A stretch of DNA of 64,000 bases from Vallitalea sp. (GCF_025211055.1 NZ_JAOARO010000023.1:1-64000), one strand, 5' to 3'; positions 28,934-39,068 are shown, counted from the first letter of the stretch. The notes: a model not told the origin generated them from the letters alone. Translations and numbers: made by a program.

Positions 28934-31021
28934 TTGGCTGGAAGACAATTCCCACTAGAAAGAACTAGAAACATTGGGATTATGGCTCATATTGATGCAG
29001 GTAAAACAACACTAACAGAACGTATCTTATTCTATACAGGAAGAACTCACAAGATTGGGGAAACTCATGAAGGTGCAGCTCAAATGGACTGGATGGAACA
29101 AGAACAGGAAAGAGGAATAACAATTACTTCCGCAGCTACAACTTGTCAATGGCTGAATCATAGGATTAACATCATTGATACACCGGGGCACGTTGACTTT
29201 ACAGTAGAAGTAGAACGTTCTCTTCGTGTTTTAGATGGTTCTGTAGGTGTATTTTGTGCAAAAGGTGGAGTAGAGCCACAATCTGAAACTGTTTGGCGTC
29301 AAGCAGATAAATATAGAGTACCTAGAATGGCATTTGTTAATAAGATGGATATTATGGGTGCAGACTTTTATAATGCAGTAGATATGATGAGAGATAGACT
29401 TGGTGCTAATGCAGTGCCAATTCAATTACCAATCGGAGCAGAAGATGACTTCGTAGGTCTTATAGATTTAATGAAAATGAAAGCATTTATTTATAAAGAT
29501 GACCTTGGTCAAGATATCTCTGAAGAAGACATCCCAGCAGATTTAGCTGATCAAGCAGAAGAATATAGAGAAGCTATGGTTGAAGCAATCGCTGAAACGG
29601 ATGAAGAATTAATGGAAAAATATCTTGAAGGAGAAGAGCTTACAGAAAAAGAATTGAAGAAAGCTCTAAGAAAAGCAGTAATAAACGTTGAGATTATTCC
29701 TGTTTTATGTGGTACAGCATATAGAAACAAAGGTGCACAAAAATTATTGGATGCAGTTGTTGATTATATGCCAGCTCCTATAGATGTACCTGCTATTCAA
29801 GGTATCAACCCAGATACAGAAGAAGAAGTAGAAAGACCATCTTCAGACGAAGAACCTTTCTCAGCATTAGCATTTAAGATAATGGCAGACCCATTTGTTG
29901 GGAAATTAGCATTCTTTAGAGTTTATTCAGGAACAACTAATTCAGGTTCTTATGTATATAACTCAACTAAGAATAAAAAAGAACGTATGGGACGTATCCT
30001 TCAAATGCATGCTAACAAGAGAGAAGAAATTGATAAAGTTTACTCAGGAGATATCGCAGCAGCAGTTGGATTAAAAGTTACTTCAACTGGAGATACTTTA
30101 TGTGATGATAAACATCCTGTAATACTTGAATCAATGATATTCCCAGAGCCAGTTATCCACGTTGCTATAGAGCCTAAAACTAAAGCTGGTCAAGAAAAAA
30201 TGGGTATTGCTCTTGCAAAACTTGCTGAAGAAGATCCAACATTCAAAACACGTACTGATCACGATACAGGACAAACAATTATTTCTGGTATGGGTGAGCT
30301 TCACCTTGAAATCATTGTTGACCGTTTACTTAGAGAATTCAAAGTAGAAGCTAACGTAGGTCAACCACAAGTTGCATACAAAGAGACTATTACTAAAGAA
30401 GTTGAAGTAGAAGGTAAATTTGTACGTCAATCAGGTGGACGTGGACAATACGGACATTGTAAAGTTAGATTCTCACCAATGGACGTTAATAGCGAAGAAA
30501 CTTACGAATTTGTTAATTCTATAGTTGGTGGTTCTATTCCAAAAGAATATATCCCAGCAGTAGATAATGGAATTAGGGAAGCAATGAGTAGTGGTTTATT
30601 AGCAGGATATCCTGTACTTGGTATTAAAGCGGTTTGTTATGATGGATCATATCATGATGTTGACTCATCTGAGATGGCTTTCAAAATTGCTGGATCAATG
30701 GCATTCAAAGAAGCTATGAAAAAAGGTGGAGCAACTCTTTGTGAACCAATCATGAGAGTTGACGTTTCAGTACCAGAAGATTACATGGGTGATGTTATTG
30801 GTGACATCAACTCACGTAGAGGACGTATTGAAGGTATGGAACCACGTAATGGTGTTCAACAAATCCACGGATTTGTACCATTATCAGAAATGTTTGGTTA
30901 TGCAACAGACTTACGTTCCAAGACTCAAGGTAGAGGAACTTATGTAATGCAATTTGATCATTTTGAGCCACTACCAAAATCAATTCAAGAAAAGATTATT
31001 GCAGGTAGAGCAACTAATTAA
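28934..31021 (+). CDS. fusA: Elongation factor G
   Basis: 695 residues. The GTPase motifs are AHIDAGKT (18-25), DTPGHVDF and NKMD, followed by domains II to V with [10 protein letters not shown] and [20 protein letters not shown] drives translocation and, with RRF, ribosome recycling. The start is TTG behind AAAGGAGGAATAAC, a weak start codon compensated by a strong site. Confidence 0.97.
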   Translation: MAGRQFPLERTRNIGIMAHIDAGKTTLTERILFYTGRTHKIGETHEGAAQMDWMEQEQERGITITSAATTCQWLNHRINIIDTPGHVDFTVEVERSLRVLDGSVGVFCAKGGVEPQSETVWRQADKYRVPRMAFVNKMDIMGADFYNAVDMMRDRLGANAVPIQLPIGAEDDFVGLIDLMKMKAFIYKDDLGQDISEEDIPADLADQAEEYREAMVEAIAETDEELMEKYLEGEELTEKELKKALRKAVINVEIIPVLCGTAYRNKGAQKLLDAVVDYMPAPIDVPAIQGINPDTEEEVERPSSDEEPFSALAFKIMADPFVGKLAFFRVYSGTTNSGSYVYNSTKNKKERMGRILQMHANKREEIDKVYSGDIAAAVGLKVTSTGDTLCDDKHPVILESMIFPEPVIHVAIEPKTKAGQEKMGIALAKLAEEDPTFKTRTDHDTGQTIISGMGELHLEIIVDRLLREFKVEANVGQPQVAYKETITKEVEVEGKFVRQSGGRGQYGHCKVRFSPMDVNSEETYEFVNSIVGGSIPKEYIPAVDNGIREAMSSGLLAGYPVLGIKAVCYDGSYHDVDSSEMAFKIAGSMAFKEAMKKGGATLCEPIMRVDVSVPEDYMGDVIGDINSRRGRIEGMEPRNGVQQIHGFVPLSEMFGYATDLRSKTQGRGTYVMQFDHFEPLPKSIQEKIIAGRATN

Positions 31022-31072
31022 TTGTTGTTTTATACGATAACAATATTGTAATATTAAATAACAATAAAAAAC

Positions 31073-31101
31073 TTGCAAAATTTATTTTAATAAAATATAA
31101 T
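31073..31101 (+). promoter_or_regulatory. Promoter of tuf
   Basis: TTGCAA, 17 bases, TATAAT, in the 156-base gap between fusA and tuf. It is followed by a small hairpin, TAGGG with CCCTA (31138-31153), before the AAGGAGG of tuf. A separate tuf promoter fits the need for EF-Tu in excess. Confidence 0.7.
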
Positions 31102-31177
31102 TGAAAAAGAGACCAATTCAGAAATGAATGGACAAATTAGGGGATTTGCCCTAGATATAAAAGGAGGAAGATTTTAA

Positions 31178-32368
31178 ATGGCTAAAGCTAAATATGAAAG
31201 AACCAAACCACACGTTAATATTGGTACTATTGGACACGTTGACCATGGTAAAACAACATTAACAGCTGCAATTACAAAAACTTTACACGAAAGATTAGGA
31301 ACTGGAGAAGCAGTTGCTTTTGATAATATCGATAAGGCTCCAGAAGAAAGAGAACGTGGTATTACTATCTCAACAGCACACGTTGAGTATGAAACAGAAG
31401 GAAGACACTACGCACACGTAGATTGCCCAGGACATGCTGACTACGTTAAAAACATGATTACTGGTGCTGCTCAAATGGACGGTGCTATCTTAGTTGTTTC
31501 AGCTGCAGATGGTCCAATGCCTCAAACTCGTGAGCATATCCTTTTATCAGGCCAAGTTGGTGTTCAATACATCGTTGTATTCATGAACAAATGTGATATG
31601 GTTGATGATGAAGAATTATTAGAATTAGTTGAAATGGAAATCAGAGAATTATTATCTGAATATGATTTCCCAGGTGATGATATTCCTATCGTTATGGGTT
31701 CTGCTTTAAAAGCATTAGAAGATCCATCATCAGAGTGGGGAGACAAAATCTTAGACTTAATGAAAGAAGTAGATGCTTATATTCCATCTCCAGAAAGAGA
31801 TATTGACAAGCCTTTCTTAATGCCTATAGAGGACGTATTCTCAATCACTGGTCGTGGTACTGTTGCAACTGGTAGAGTTGAGCGTGGAGTACTTCACGTA
31901 TCTGACGAAATTGAAATCGTTGGAATTGGCGATTCAAGAAAAGTTGTTTGTACAGGAGTAGAAATGTTCCGTAAATTATTAGACGAAGCTCAAGCTGGTG
32001 ATAACATCGGTGCATTACTTCGTGGTGTTCAAAGAACAGAAATTGAAAGAGGTCAAGTATTAGCTAAGCCTGGTTCAATTACTCCTCATACTAAGTTTAA
32101 AGCTCAAGTATATGTTCTTAAAAAAGAAGAGGGTGGACGTCATACTCCATTTTTCTCAAACTATAGACCACAGTTCTACTTCAGAACTACTGATATCACT
32201 GGTGTAATCAACCTTCCAGAAGGTGTAGAAATGTGTATGCCTGGTGATAACGTAGAAATGGAAATCGAACTTATTGCTCCAATCGCTATGGAAAAAGGTT
32301 TACGTTTCGCTATCCGTGAGGGTGGAAGAACTGTAGGTGCTGGATCAGTAGCAGAAATTATTGAATAA
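31178..32368 (+). CDS. tuf: Elongation factor Tu
   Basis: 396 residues with G1 GHVDHGKT (19-26), [20 protein letters not shown] and the C-terminal [17 protein letters not shown]-Tu carries aminoacyl-tRNA to the ribosome. The codon use is strongly biased, as expected for a highly expressed gene. It is the last gene of the str cluster; unlike the usual order, rpsJ does not follow directly. Confidence 0.98.
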   Translation: MAKAKYERTKPHVNIGTIGHVDHGKTTLTAAITKTLHERLGTGEAVAFDNIDKAPEERERGITISTAHVEYETEGRHYAHVDCPGHADYVKNMITGAAQMDGAILVVSAADGPMPQTREHILLSGQVGVQYIVVFMNKCDMVDDEELLELVEMEIRELLSEYDFPGDDIPIVMGSALKALEDPSSEWGDKILDLMKEVDAYIPSPERDIDKPFLMPIEDVFSITGRGTVATGRVERGVLHVSDEIEIVGIGDSRKVVCTGVEMFRKLLDEAQAGDNIGALLRGVQRTEIERGQVLAKPGSITPHTKFKAQVYVLKKEEGGRHTPFFSNYRPQFYFRTTDITGVINLPEGVEMCMPGDNVEMEIELIAPIAMEKGLRFAIREGGRTVGAGSVAEIIE

Positions 32369-32393
32369 TATAAGTTGATTATTTAATATAGGG

Positions 32394-32425
32394 AAAGCAG
32401 TGCTTGAATGCACTGCTTTTTGTTT
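32394..32425 (+). terminator. Terminator after tuf
   Basis: AAAGCAGTGC (32394-32403) pairs perfectly over 10 bases with GCACTGCTTT (32410-32419) around TTGAAT and is followed by TTTGTTTTG. Confidence 0.9.
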
Positions 32426-32504
32426 TGCAAAATTAACTATCTTTATGGGTATTTTTTGGTGTATATTGAGAAGTTTATTTGTAGGGTATTTTGACTCCAG
32501 TAGA

Positions 32505-32582
32505 GGGGGTATTAGTAATAGGTTTAACTTGCCTTACCCTGAGAAGCGGTCGGTCTGCGTTAAACCTATTACTAATACCCCT
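32505..32582. repeat. Long perfect inverted repeat of unknown nature
   Basis: A 22-base arm (32506-32527, beginning GGGGTATTAGTAATAGG) is repeated in perfect reverse complement at 32560-32581, with one further G-U pair outside. The 32-base loop is GC-rich. The block from about 32490 to 32630 is clearly richer in G and C than its surroundings. The rest of the gap 32369-32810 holds the tuf terminator and no credible gene. No U-run follows, so this is not a normal terminator. A small RNA, a mobile-element remnant or a palindromic intergenic element are all possible. Confidence 0.8.
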
Positions 32583-32810
32583 ATGGTTTGGGCTAGTGGT
32601 TACAGAATATGGGGACGTTTCGGTTGTCATATTTTAGAAGGTAATTGTTATTTATGATAAGGTATACTAAGAGTATTATGTGAAAAGAATTTGTAATCAT
32701 ATATCTATGATCTAGTAAAAAAATATTGAGAATAAGGCATTTATCATCAAGAAAGAGTTATGGAGGGATGATATAATATAATCAATAAATCTAAGGAGGA
32801 GAAATAAATA

Positions 32811-33753
32811 ATGTATGAGTATAAGGAAATGAAAGGAGTTATTGATTATATTGAAGTGCATTTGGATGAGGATATGTGTGTTGATATGTTGGCGGAGATG
32901 GGGATGTTGTCGAAGTTTTATTTTCAGAGATTGTTTTATAAGCTGGTTGGTGTTACAGTAATGGAATATGTTAGGTTGAGAAGAGTTGCTAGGGCTTCTG
33001 AGGATATCAAAGATGGTAGAAAGATTACGGATATCGCTTTTGAGAATGGTTTTAATAGTTCGGAGACTTTTACGAGGGCATTCAAGTCGGTATAGTATGA
33101 CGCCTAGTGAATATAAGAAGAGGGAGATACCCCTTGCTCATTTTTATAAGCCTGATTTATCTCTGAAATATAGAGCTGTGGATATAGGAGTTCCTTTGGT
33201 AGCTTTAGGTGTGGTGATAGAATTTGGTGTTAAGGAAATAGGTGAAGATATTAAGTTAATGGGGATTGTAGAAGAATGTGAAATGGGGTTGGCAGGACAG
33301 GATACTCTTGGGGTGGCTTGGAATAAGTATGTTGAGGTAAAGAGTCAAATACCTGATCAAAGTGATGTGAAGGTGGAGTGTGGAATATCTTTTCCATCTG
33401 AGAAACAAGGGAGATTTAATTATTTGGCATCAGTACAGGTTGATAGATTTGATAGTAATGATGATAGGTTACATCAATATGTTGTACCAAAGGGTTTGTA
33501 TGTAGTATGTACTTTTTCGGCTGAGAATTTCTTTGAATTGACTAATGCTGCTTTGGATAAAGCTATGGCTTATCTTCTACAGACGTGGTTGCCTAATAGT
33601 GATTATGATATGATAAGTGATTTTGCTGTAGAGTATTATGATTATAGGTGTTTGAAAGATCATCCTATATCACAGCAGGTACAGAGTGCTCCAGTTGATA
33701 TTATTAAGAATCCGCCTGAAATGGATATAATGGTAATGGTGAAAAGAAAATAA
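32811..33753 (+). pseudogene. AraC-family regulator with GyrI-like domain, frameshifted
   Basis: The first frame (32811-33095) encodes an AraC-type double helix-turn-helix (MKGVIDYIEVHLDEDMCVDM, ending ETFTRAFKSV). The second frame continues the same protein after the junction with YSMTPSEYKK and then a GyrI-like effector-binding domain to 33753 (LYVVCTFSAENFFELTNAAL, DIMVMVKRK). The break lies at about 33090-33100 in GGTATAGTATG; restoring a lost TA dinucleotide rejoins the frames. The gene uses many G-ending codons (GAG, TTG, GTG), unlike its neighbours, which suggests transfer. Sequencing error or a real pseudogene cannot be told apart. Confidence 0.8.
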
Positions 33754-33764
33754 TATGAGGTACA

Positions 33765-33796
33765 AAAAGACAGTGCTTACGGGTACTGTCTTTTAT
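33765..33796 (+). terminator. Terminator after the AraC-type gene
   Basis: AAAAGACAGT (33765-33774) pairs with ACTGTCTTTT (33785-33794). Its core GACAGTGC-TTACGGGTACTGT recurs almost unchanged at 35756-35776, after the two orphan genes. Confidence 0.85.
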
Positions 33797-33943
33797 AAGA
33801 ATAATGTCAATATTTATAAAGCGTTTTATTAGATTGATTTGCTTGAATTATTTTGAACGGAGATTTAAAATGTACTTAATTATAATTAATTCAAACAAAA
33901 TATAATATATATAAAATAAATTAAAATATAACAATAAAACAAC

Positions 33944-33971
33944 TTGACAATTTAATATTATAATATATAAT
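33944..33971 (+). promoter_or_regulatory. Promoter of the exported orphan protein
   Basis: TTGACA, 16 bases, TATAAT, in a very AT-rich stretch 66 bases before the gene at 34038. The consensus boxes support it; the local AT content lowers certainty about the -10. Confidence 0.65.
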
Positions 33972-34037
33972 AAATAATGTTAATACATTGCGCGTAATAT
34001 ATAACATAAAAATTTAAAAATTAAGGAGCAATTAAGA

Positions 34038-34943
34038 ATGAAGAAATTATTTTCTATTGTTATGTGTTTTGCATTGATTTTAGTGATTAATACGACATCC
34101 TTAGCTAAAGAGGATACAAGTTTAAGTACTATTATTAATAAATTTAAAAATATGAGTGTCGATGAGGTGCTTGAATATAGTAAAAAAAATGCTAAGCATA
34201 AAATGAGAATAAATGAATATGATATGGCAGTAGCAATTGATAATGCAAACAATAATAACGAAAGAGTTAAACAATTAAAGGCTGATGCTCTAAAATTAAG
34301 TAGTTTATCACAGGTTGAATTAACTAGAAAAGGGTATAATGAAAGCCAAATTAATTCAGTAAAAACATATGATGGATCAATAGAATTGTTAAAAGGTGTT
34401 GCTGGTGAGGTAGAAATATATTTGCCACAACATTATTTGAAAAATAATATTGAATATAAAGGAAGGATAATGAAAACAGCATTTGCAATAACAATGTCAT
34501 TTGAATGGGTTAAGCCACCATTATGTAAGTATACAGATATAATGGCGTTAGCGTGGAAAACAACAGATGGTAGTTTGATATTTGATGAATCAAATGTAAA
34601 TGTAGCTATAACAAGAGAACATATAACAGATGGACAACATACAGAGTATAATGCCTATCCAGTTTCAATTAAAGTTAATGATAATCTTGCAAGCGTAAAA
34701 TTCCCTGTTGATTTAAGTACAAATGAATATCCATTGGATGTTGTGAAAAAAGGATACTTTAACGGGATACTGTATAATCCAGATATTACGAATACTGCAG
34801 TTCAAGTATCGTGGGCATATGGACATTCAATATTTACCATTAAACCAAGTGCAAGTTTAAGTGGAAGTAAGTTTTCGATTAGCATAACGCCTACAACATT
34901 CGTTGATACTAAATGCGATGTAAAAACATTTTTTGTGGAGTAA
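34038..34943 (+). CDS. Exported protein of unknown function
   Basis: 301 residues with a clear signal peptide (MKKLFSIVMCFALILVINTT, probable cleavage after SLA at 23) and no later membrane helix. The mature N-terminal third is helical (SVDEVLEYSKKNAKHKMRIN); the rest is beta-rich with many T, S and aromatic residues, as in secreted globular proteins. No lipobox, sorting motif or catalytic signature is visible. The start ATG is behind AAGGAGCAAT. I do not recognise the family. Confidence 0.7.
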   Translation: MKKLFSIVMCFALILVINTTSLAKEDTSLSTIINKFKNMSVDEVLEYSKKNAKHKMRINEYDMAVAIDNANNNNERVKQLKADALKLSSLSQVELTRKGYNESQINSVKTYDGSIELLKGVAGEVEIYLPQHYLKNNIEYKGRIMKTAFAITMSFEWVKPPLCKYTDIMALAWKTTDGSLIFDESNVNVAITREHITDGQHTEYNAYPVSIKVNDNLASVKFPVDLSTNEYPLDVVKKGYFNGILYNPDITNTAVQVSWAYGHSIFTIKPSASLSGSKFSISITPTTFVDTKCDVKTFFVE

Positions 34944-35015
34944 TATATAGATTATTTAATCTCTGTATATTGAAAATTTTTTATGGTATCCTAGTATTAA
35001 AGTTAGGAGATAGTT

Positions 35016-35681
35016 ATGAAAAAATGGAAGAAACTATTAGTCAGTTTAATATGCTTATGTTTAGTTTTAACTAGTATCTATCTAATAGAATATTCATTTA
35101 CATCAGAAGTTAGTATATTAGAAAAACAACTCAAAAAGGAAATTGATTTAGAGGACTTAAGAATTGAAACATCTATTGATATAAATAATCAATTCGTATT
35201 ATATCTTGTTTCTTCAAAAATGATTAATAATAATAATGATGTACGTTGTTTAACAGTATTGTTTAAAAAAGGGTTATGTGGTAGAATTAAAATACTTGAG
35301 ATAGATAGGTCATACTCACAAGGTTTATTTGTCATTAATAGAATAAAAGGTAGATTATTTATAGCTGGTAATAATAGAAATAGTTTGAAAACAATTCAAA
35401 TAAGTTCTTTTGATGGTAAAGATAAGAGGATTATTGATATTAATGATAATGATTTTTTTATTAAATATATAGGTAGTGATACCTTTGAAATCGGAGAAAT
35501 TAGGGGTTTTGATAATAATAATAAGGATATTACTGATATAATTAAACAAAAACCAATGTATAAAACTGCTAAATATATGTACGATATTAACGGGATATAT
35601 ATGTTAATACTATTCATTTATATTATTATTGTTTTTTTTATAATTAAACCATATGCTATATTTAGAAAATATAATAGATAA
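35016..35681 (+). CDS. Membrane protein of unknown function with two terminal helices
   Basis: 221 residues. An N-terminal membrane helix (LLVSLICLCLVLTSIYLI, about 7-24) and a C-terminal one (GIYMLILFIYIIIVFFIIKP, about 192-211) enclose an extracellular-type domain of about 165 residues with beta-strand character. It lies 72 bases after the exported orphan gene and shares its terminator, so the two may work together. I recognise no family. Confidence 0.65.
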   Translation: MKKWKKLLVSLICLCLVLTSIYLIEYSFTSEVSILEKQLKKEIDLEDLRIETSIDINNQFVLYLVSSKMINNNNDVRCLTVLFKKGLCGRIKILEIDRSYSQGLFVINRIKGRLFIAGNNRNSLKTIQISSFDGKDKRIIDINDNDFFIKYIGSDTFEIGEIRGFDNNNKDITDIIKQKPMYKTAKYMYDINGIYMLILFIYIIIVFFIIKPYAIFRKYNR

Positions 35682-35755
35682 TTTATGTACTTATTATTAT
35701 AGTAGAATAGAATTAATATACAATAGATTAGCTTAAAATGTATACAAAATTAATA

Positions 35756-35783
35756 GACAGTGCCTATGGGTACTGTTTTTTGG
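35756..35783 (+). terminator. Terminator after the orphan gene pair
   Basis: ACAGTGCC (35757-35764) pairs with GGTACTGT (35769-35776), including one G-U pair, around TATG and is followed by TTTTTGG. It is a near-copy of the hairpin at 33765. Confidence 0.8.
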
Positions 35784-35881
35784 TAAAAATAATAATATAT
35801 TCCAATAAAACTGACTCTTTTTTACATTTATGTAGTTGTTTACAAAAATAAAGAAAAAACATAAAAAATATTGAAAACCCC

Positions 35882-35910
35882 TTGCATTATGGTGATTCTT
35901 AGTGTATACT
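35882..35910 (+). promoter_or_regulatory. Promoter of the S10 operon
   Basis: TTGCAT, 17 bases, TATACT. It lies 228 bases before rpsJ and directly precedes the structured leader. No other promoter is evident before the spc genes. Confidence 0.72.
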
Positions 35911-35919
35911 AATAAATGC

Positions 35920-36130
35920 TGTGACAAAGATAGCTTAGAAGTGTGAGGTTGCCGCATAAGCGGGTAATTCACATGGAGCGAATGTCATGTTCAAGAAACT
36001 GGCGGCAAGGTCACTGTACAATATAAAGTCAAAGCGATGTAGGCTTGATTTGAGGTGTGTAGGATATATGATACGCACGGAGCGATGTACAGTCACCACT
36101 TGTCGTACTAGAGTACGAAAAGGAGGCGAC
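35920..36130 (+). ncRNA. Structured 5' leader of the S10 operon (candidate ribosomal-protein leader)
   Basis: The leader holds several long-range complements: GTGA-GG-TTGCCGC (35943-35955) with GCGGCAA-GG-TCAC (36002-36014), ACTGTAC (36013-36019) with GTACAGT (36087-36093), GTGTGTA with TACGCAC (near 36055-36078), and CGTAC with GTACG just before the AAGGAGG. The motif AGCGA(A)TGT occurs three times (near 35977, 36034 and 36081). Ribosomal-protein leaders of the S10 operon are known; I cannot confirm that this belongs to a published class. Confidence 0.6.
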
Positions 36131-36137
36131 TTTTTTT

Positions 36138-36449
36138 ATGGCAAGTCAAAAAATGAGAATTAGCTTAAAAGCATACGATCATCAATTAATCGATCAATCT
36201 TCAAAGAAAATTATTGAAACAGCTAAGAAAACTGGTGCTAAGGTGAGCGGACCAATTCCACTACCTACTAAGAAAGAAGTAGTAACTATTCTTAGAGCTG
36301 TACACAAGTACAAAGATTCCAGAGAACAATTCGAACAAAGAACTCATAAAAGATTAATTGACATTCTTATGCCAACAGCTAAGACAGTAGATGCTTTAAT
36401 GAGACTTGAACTACCTGCAGGGGTAGATATCAAAGTAGATGTTAAATAA
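36138..36449 (+). CDS. rpsJ: 30S ribosomal protein S10
   Basis: 103 residues with [20 protein letters not shown] and the conserved [17 protein letters not shown]10 is in the small-subunit head and, as NusE, joins antitermination complexes with NusG and NusB. An AAGGAGGCGAC site precedes the ATG. It is the first gene of the S10 cluster. Confidence 0.97.
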   Translation: MASQKMRISLKAYDHQLIDQSSKKIIETAKKTGAKVSGPIPLPTKKEVVTILRAVHKYKDSREQFEQRTHKRLIDILMPTAKTVDALMRLELPAGVDIKVDVK

Positions 36450-36466
36450 TTATACGATAGTATAAT

Positions 36467-36528
36467 ATCCCTTAGAGGTTTATATATAGACTATAAACCA
36501 TCTAGGATGATTACACTTATGTGTAATC
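36467..36528 (+). promoter_or_regulatory. Two adjacent hairpins between rpsJ and rplC
   Basis: The first (36467-36508) pairs ATCC, TAGA and GGTTTATA with TATAAACC, TCTA and GGAT, about 16 base pairs with small bulges. The second (36509-36528) pairs GATTACAC with GTGTAATC around TTAT. Neither has a U-run, so they look like translational control or processing elements for rplC rather than terminators. Confidence 0.6.
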
Positions 36529-36558
36529 CGCTGTAGATTATTAGGAGGTGCAAAGGAA

Positions 36559-37188
36559 ATGAAAAAAGCTATTATAGCAAAAAAAGTTGGTATGACTCAA
36601 ATATTTGAAGAAAGTGGAGAGTTAGTACCGGTAACAGTATTAGAAGCTGGACCATGTGTAGTAACTCAAGTAAAAACACTTGAAAACGATGGTTACAAAT
36701 CTGTACAAGTTGGATTTGGTGAGAGAAAAGAAAAACACACTAATAAGCCAATGAAAGGTCATTTTGACAAAGCAGGCGTTAGCTTCAAAAAGCATATAAA
36801 AGAGTTTAGACTTGATAATGCAGAGGAATTTGAAGTAGGAAATGAAATTAAAGCTGATACATTCGAAATTGGTGACAAAGTTGATGTATCTGGTGTATCA
36901 AAAGGTAAAGGATTCCAAGGTTCAATTAAGAGACATAACCAATCAAGAGGACCAATGGGTCACGGTTCTAAGTCTCACAGAGTATCTGGATCTATGGGTG
37001 GTGCTTCTTCACCTTCAAGAGTATTCAAAGGTAAAAAGTTACCTGGACATATGGGTAGTGAGAATGTAACTGTTCAAAACTTAGAAGTAGTAAGAGTAGA
37101 TGTAGAGAACAACTTACTTTTAATTAAAGGTGCTGTGCCAGGACCTAAAAAATCAATAGTAACAATAGTAAATAGCGTAAAAGCTTAG
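36559..37188 (+). CDS. rplC: 50S ribosomal protein L3
   Basis: 209 residues beginning [20 protein letters not shown], with [20 protein letters not shown], the loop that reaches the peptidyl-transferase centre. L3 is an early assembly protein of the large subunit. AGGAGGTG precedes the ATG. Neighbours rpsJ and rplD give the standard order. Confidence 0.97.
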   Translation: MKKAIIAKKVGMTQIFEESGELVPVTVLEAGPCVVTQVKTLENDGYKSVQVGFGERKEKHTNKPMKGHFDKAGVSFKKHIKEFRLDNAEEFEVGNEIKADTFEIGDKVDVSGVSKGKGFQGSIKRHNQSRGPMGHGSKSHRVSGSMGGASSPSRVFKGKKLPGHMGSENVTVQNLEVVRVDVENNLLLIKGAVPGPKKSIVTIVNSVKA

Positions 37189-37214
37189 TTAATACGTAGG
37201 AAGGAGGAACGATC

Positions 37215-37835
37215 ATGGCAAAAGTTTCTGTTTACAACATGGAAGGTAAACAAGTTGAAGAAATAGAACTTAATGACAATATATTTGGTGTAGAAATAAA
37301 CGAACACTTAATGCATATGTCAGTTGTAGGACAGCTTGCAAATAAACGCCAAGGCACACAAAGTGCAAAAACTCGTTCAGAAGTAAGAGGTGGCGGAGCT
37401 AAGCCTTGGAGACAAAAAGGAACAGGTAGAGCGAGACAAGGATCAATTCGTGCACCACATTGGACAGGTGGTGGAGTTGTATTTGCTCCAAAGCCAAGAG
37501 ATTATTCTATTAAATTAAATAAAAAAGAAAAAAGAGCGGCATTAAAATCAGCATTAACTGCAAAAGTAAATGATAATAAACTTATTGTTGTTGATGAATT
37601 AAAACTTGATGAAATCAAAACTAAAAAGATGAGTGAAGTTTTAGCTAATCTAAAGGTACAAAAAGCATTAGTAGTTTTAAATGATAATGACAAAAATGTT
37701 GTATTATCAACTCGTAATATCAGAGGTGTAAAAACAGCATTAACAAATACGATTAATGTATACGACATTCTAAAATATGATACTTTTGTGGTAACTAAAG
37801 ATGCGGTTGCTACAATTCAGGAGGTGTATGCATAA
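37215..37835 (+). CDS. rplD: 50S ribosomal protein L4
   Basis: 206 residues with the exit-tunnel loop ([40 protein letters not shown]). L4 lines the peptide tunnel, and in E. coli it represses the S10 operon. AAGGAGGAACG precedes the ATG, and its stop overlaps the rplW start (TAATG). Confidence 0.97.
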   Translation: MAKVSVYNMEGKQVEEIELNDNIFGVEINEHLMHMSVVGQLANKRQGTQSAKTRSEVRGGGAKPWRQKGTGRARQGSIRAPHWTGGGVVFAPKPRDYSIKLNKKEKRAALKSALTAKVNDNKLIVVDELKLDEIKTKKMSEVLANLKVQKALVVLNDNDKNVVLSTRNIRGVKTALTNTINVYDILKYDTFVVTKDAVATIQEVYA

Positions 37836-38134
37836 TGGCTGATTTAAAATATTATGACATAATATTAAAACCTGTTGTTACTGAAAAAAGTATGGAAGTT
37901 ATGGCTGACAGAAAATACACTTTCTTAGTTCATCCAGAAGCAACGAAAACTCAAGTAAAAGAAGCAGTAGAAAAAATGTTCGAAGGAACAAAAGTTGAAA
38001 AAGTTAATACTATGAATAATATTGGTAAAGTAAAAAGAAGAGGTATGACTTTTGGTAAGACTGCTAAGACAAAGAAAGCTATTGTTAAGTTAACAAAAGG
38101 TAGCAAAGAAATAGATTTCTTTGAAGGTATGTAA
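37835..38134 (+). CDS. rplW: 50S ribosomal protein L23
   Basis: 99 residues with DIILKPVVTEKSMEVMADRK and the C-terminal loop KVKRRGMTFGKTAKTKKAIV. L23 sits at the tunnel exit and docks trigger factor and SRP. It is translationally coupled to rplD by a one-base overlap. Confidence 0.97.
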   Translation: MADLKYYDIILKPVVTEKSMEVMADRKYTFLVHPEATKTQVKEAVEKMFEGTKVEKVNTMNNIGKVKRRGMTFGKTAKTKKAIVKLTKGSKEIDFFEGM

Positions 38135-38185
38135 TAAACAATATAATTAAAGTATAAACGACTAGTAGTTAGATAGTTAGAAGAT

Positions 38186-38203
38186 ACACACGGTAGCGTG
38201 TGT
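38186..38203 (+). other. Short perfect hairpin before rplB
   Basis: ACACACG pairs with CGTGTGT around GTAG in the 97-base gap between rplW and rplB. No U-run follows. It lies 28 bases upstream of the rplB start. Confidence 0.55.
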
Positions 38204-38231
38204 CAATATACTTTTGAAAGGAGTGCAATTC

Positions 38232-39068
38232 ATGGGTATTAAAAAATACAACCCTTATACACCTTCCAGAAGACATATGACAGGTTCTACTTTTGAGGAG
38301 ATTACTAAAAAAACTCCTGAGAAATCATTAGTAGTAAGTCTAAAAAAACATTCTGGACGTAATAATCAAGGTAAGATTACAGTAAGACACCGTGGTGGCG
38401 GGTCTAAGATTAAATATAGAATGATAGATTTCAAAAGAAATAAAGATGGTGTTCCAGGTAAAGTAGTAGCTATTGAATATGATCCAAACCGTTCAGCAAA
38501 TATTGCATTAGTACAATATGTGGATGGAGAAAAAAGATATATTCTTTCACCAAACGGATTAAAAGTGGGACACAAAGTAATGAGTGGATCAGAAGCTGAA
38601 ATCAGAGTTGGAAATGCATTACAACTTAAAGATATTCCAGTAGGTTCTAGTATTCACAACATTGAGTTAAAACCAGGTAAAGGTGGACAATTAGTTCGTT
38701 CAGCTGGTAATGTAGCGCAACTTATGGCAAAAGAAGGTAAATTTGCAACACTTAGATTACCATCTGGAGAAATGAGATTAGTTCCAATCCTTTGTAAAGC
38801 TACAATAGGTCAAGTTGGAAATATCGATCATGAACTTATTACAGTTGGTAAAGCTGGACGTAAACGTCATATGGGTATCCGTCCTACAGTTCGTGGTTCT
38901 GTTATGAACCCTAATGACCATCCACATGGTGGTGGAGAAGGTAGAGCACCTGTTGGTCGTCCAAGTCCAATGACTCCTTGGGGTAAACCAGCACTTGGTT
39001 ACAAAACTAGAAAGAAAAATAAGCATTCTAATAAATATATCATAAGAAAACGTTCAAGTAAAAAATAA
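38232..39068 (+). CDS. rplB: 50S ribosomal protein L2
   Basis: 278 residues starting [18 protein letters not shown] and ending with the conserved [20 protein letters not shown], whose histidine is near the peptidyl-transferase centre. ATG 38232 follows AAAGGAGTG; an in-frame TTG at 38214 overlaps that site. L2 is essential for subunit joining. Confidence 0.97.
   Translation: MGIKKYNPYTPSRRHMTGSTFEEITKKTPEKSLVVSLKKHSGRNNQGKITVRHRGGGSKIKYRMIDFKRNKDGVPGKVVAIEYDPNRSANIALVQYVDGEKRYILSPNGLKVGHKVMSGSEAEIRVGNALQLKDIPVGSSIHNIELKPGKGGQLVRSAGNVAQLMAKEGKFATLRLPSGEMRLVPILCKATIGQVGNIDHELITVGKAGRKRHMGIRPTVRGSVMNPNDHPHGGGEGRAPVGRPSPMTPWGKPALGYKTRKKNKHSNKYIIRKRSSKK

Noticed and set aside
32505..32582. The long inverted repeat as a second tuf terminator
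   Set aside because: A normal terminator already lies at 32394-32425, and no U-run follows the long stem on either strand.
32400..32657. Open frame of 85 codons after tuf
   Set aside because: It starts inside the tuf terminator and runs through both arms of the inverted repeat; it has no ribosome site and no protein-like composition.
35733..35972. Minus-strand open frame of 79 codons
   Set aside because: It covers the orphan-pair terminator, the S10 promoter and the start of the leader, and lacks a ribosome site.
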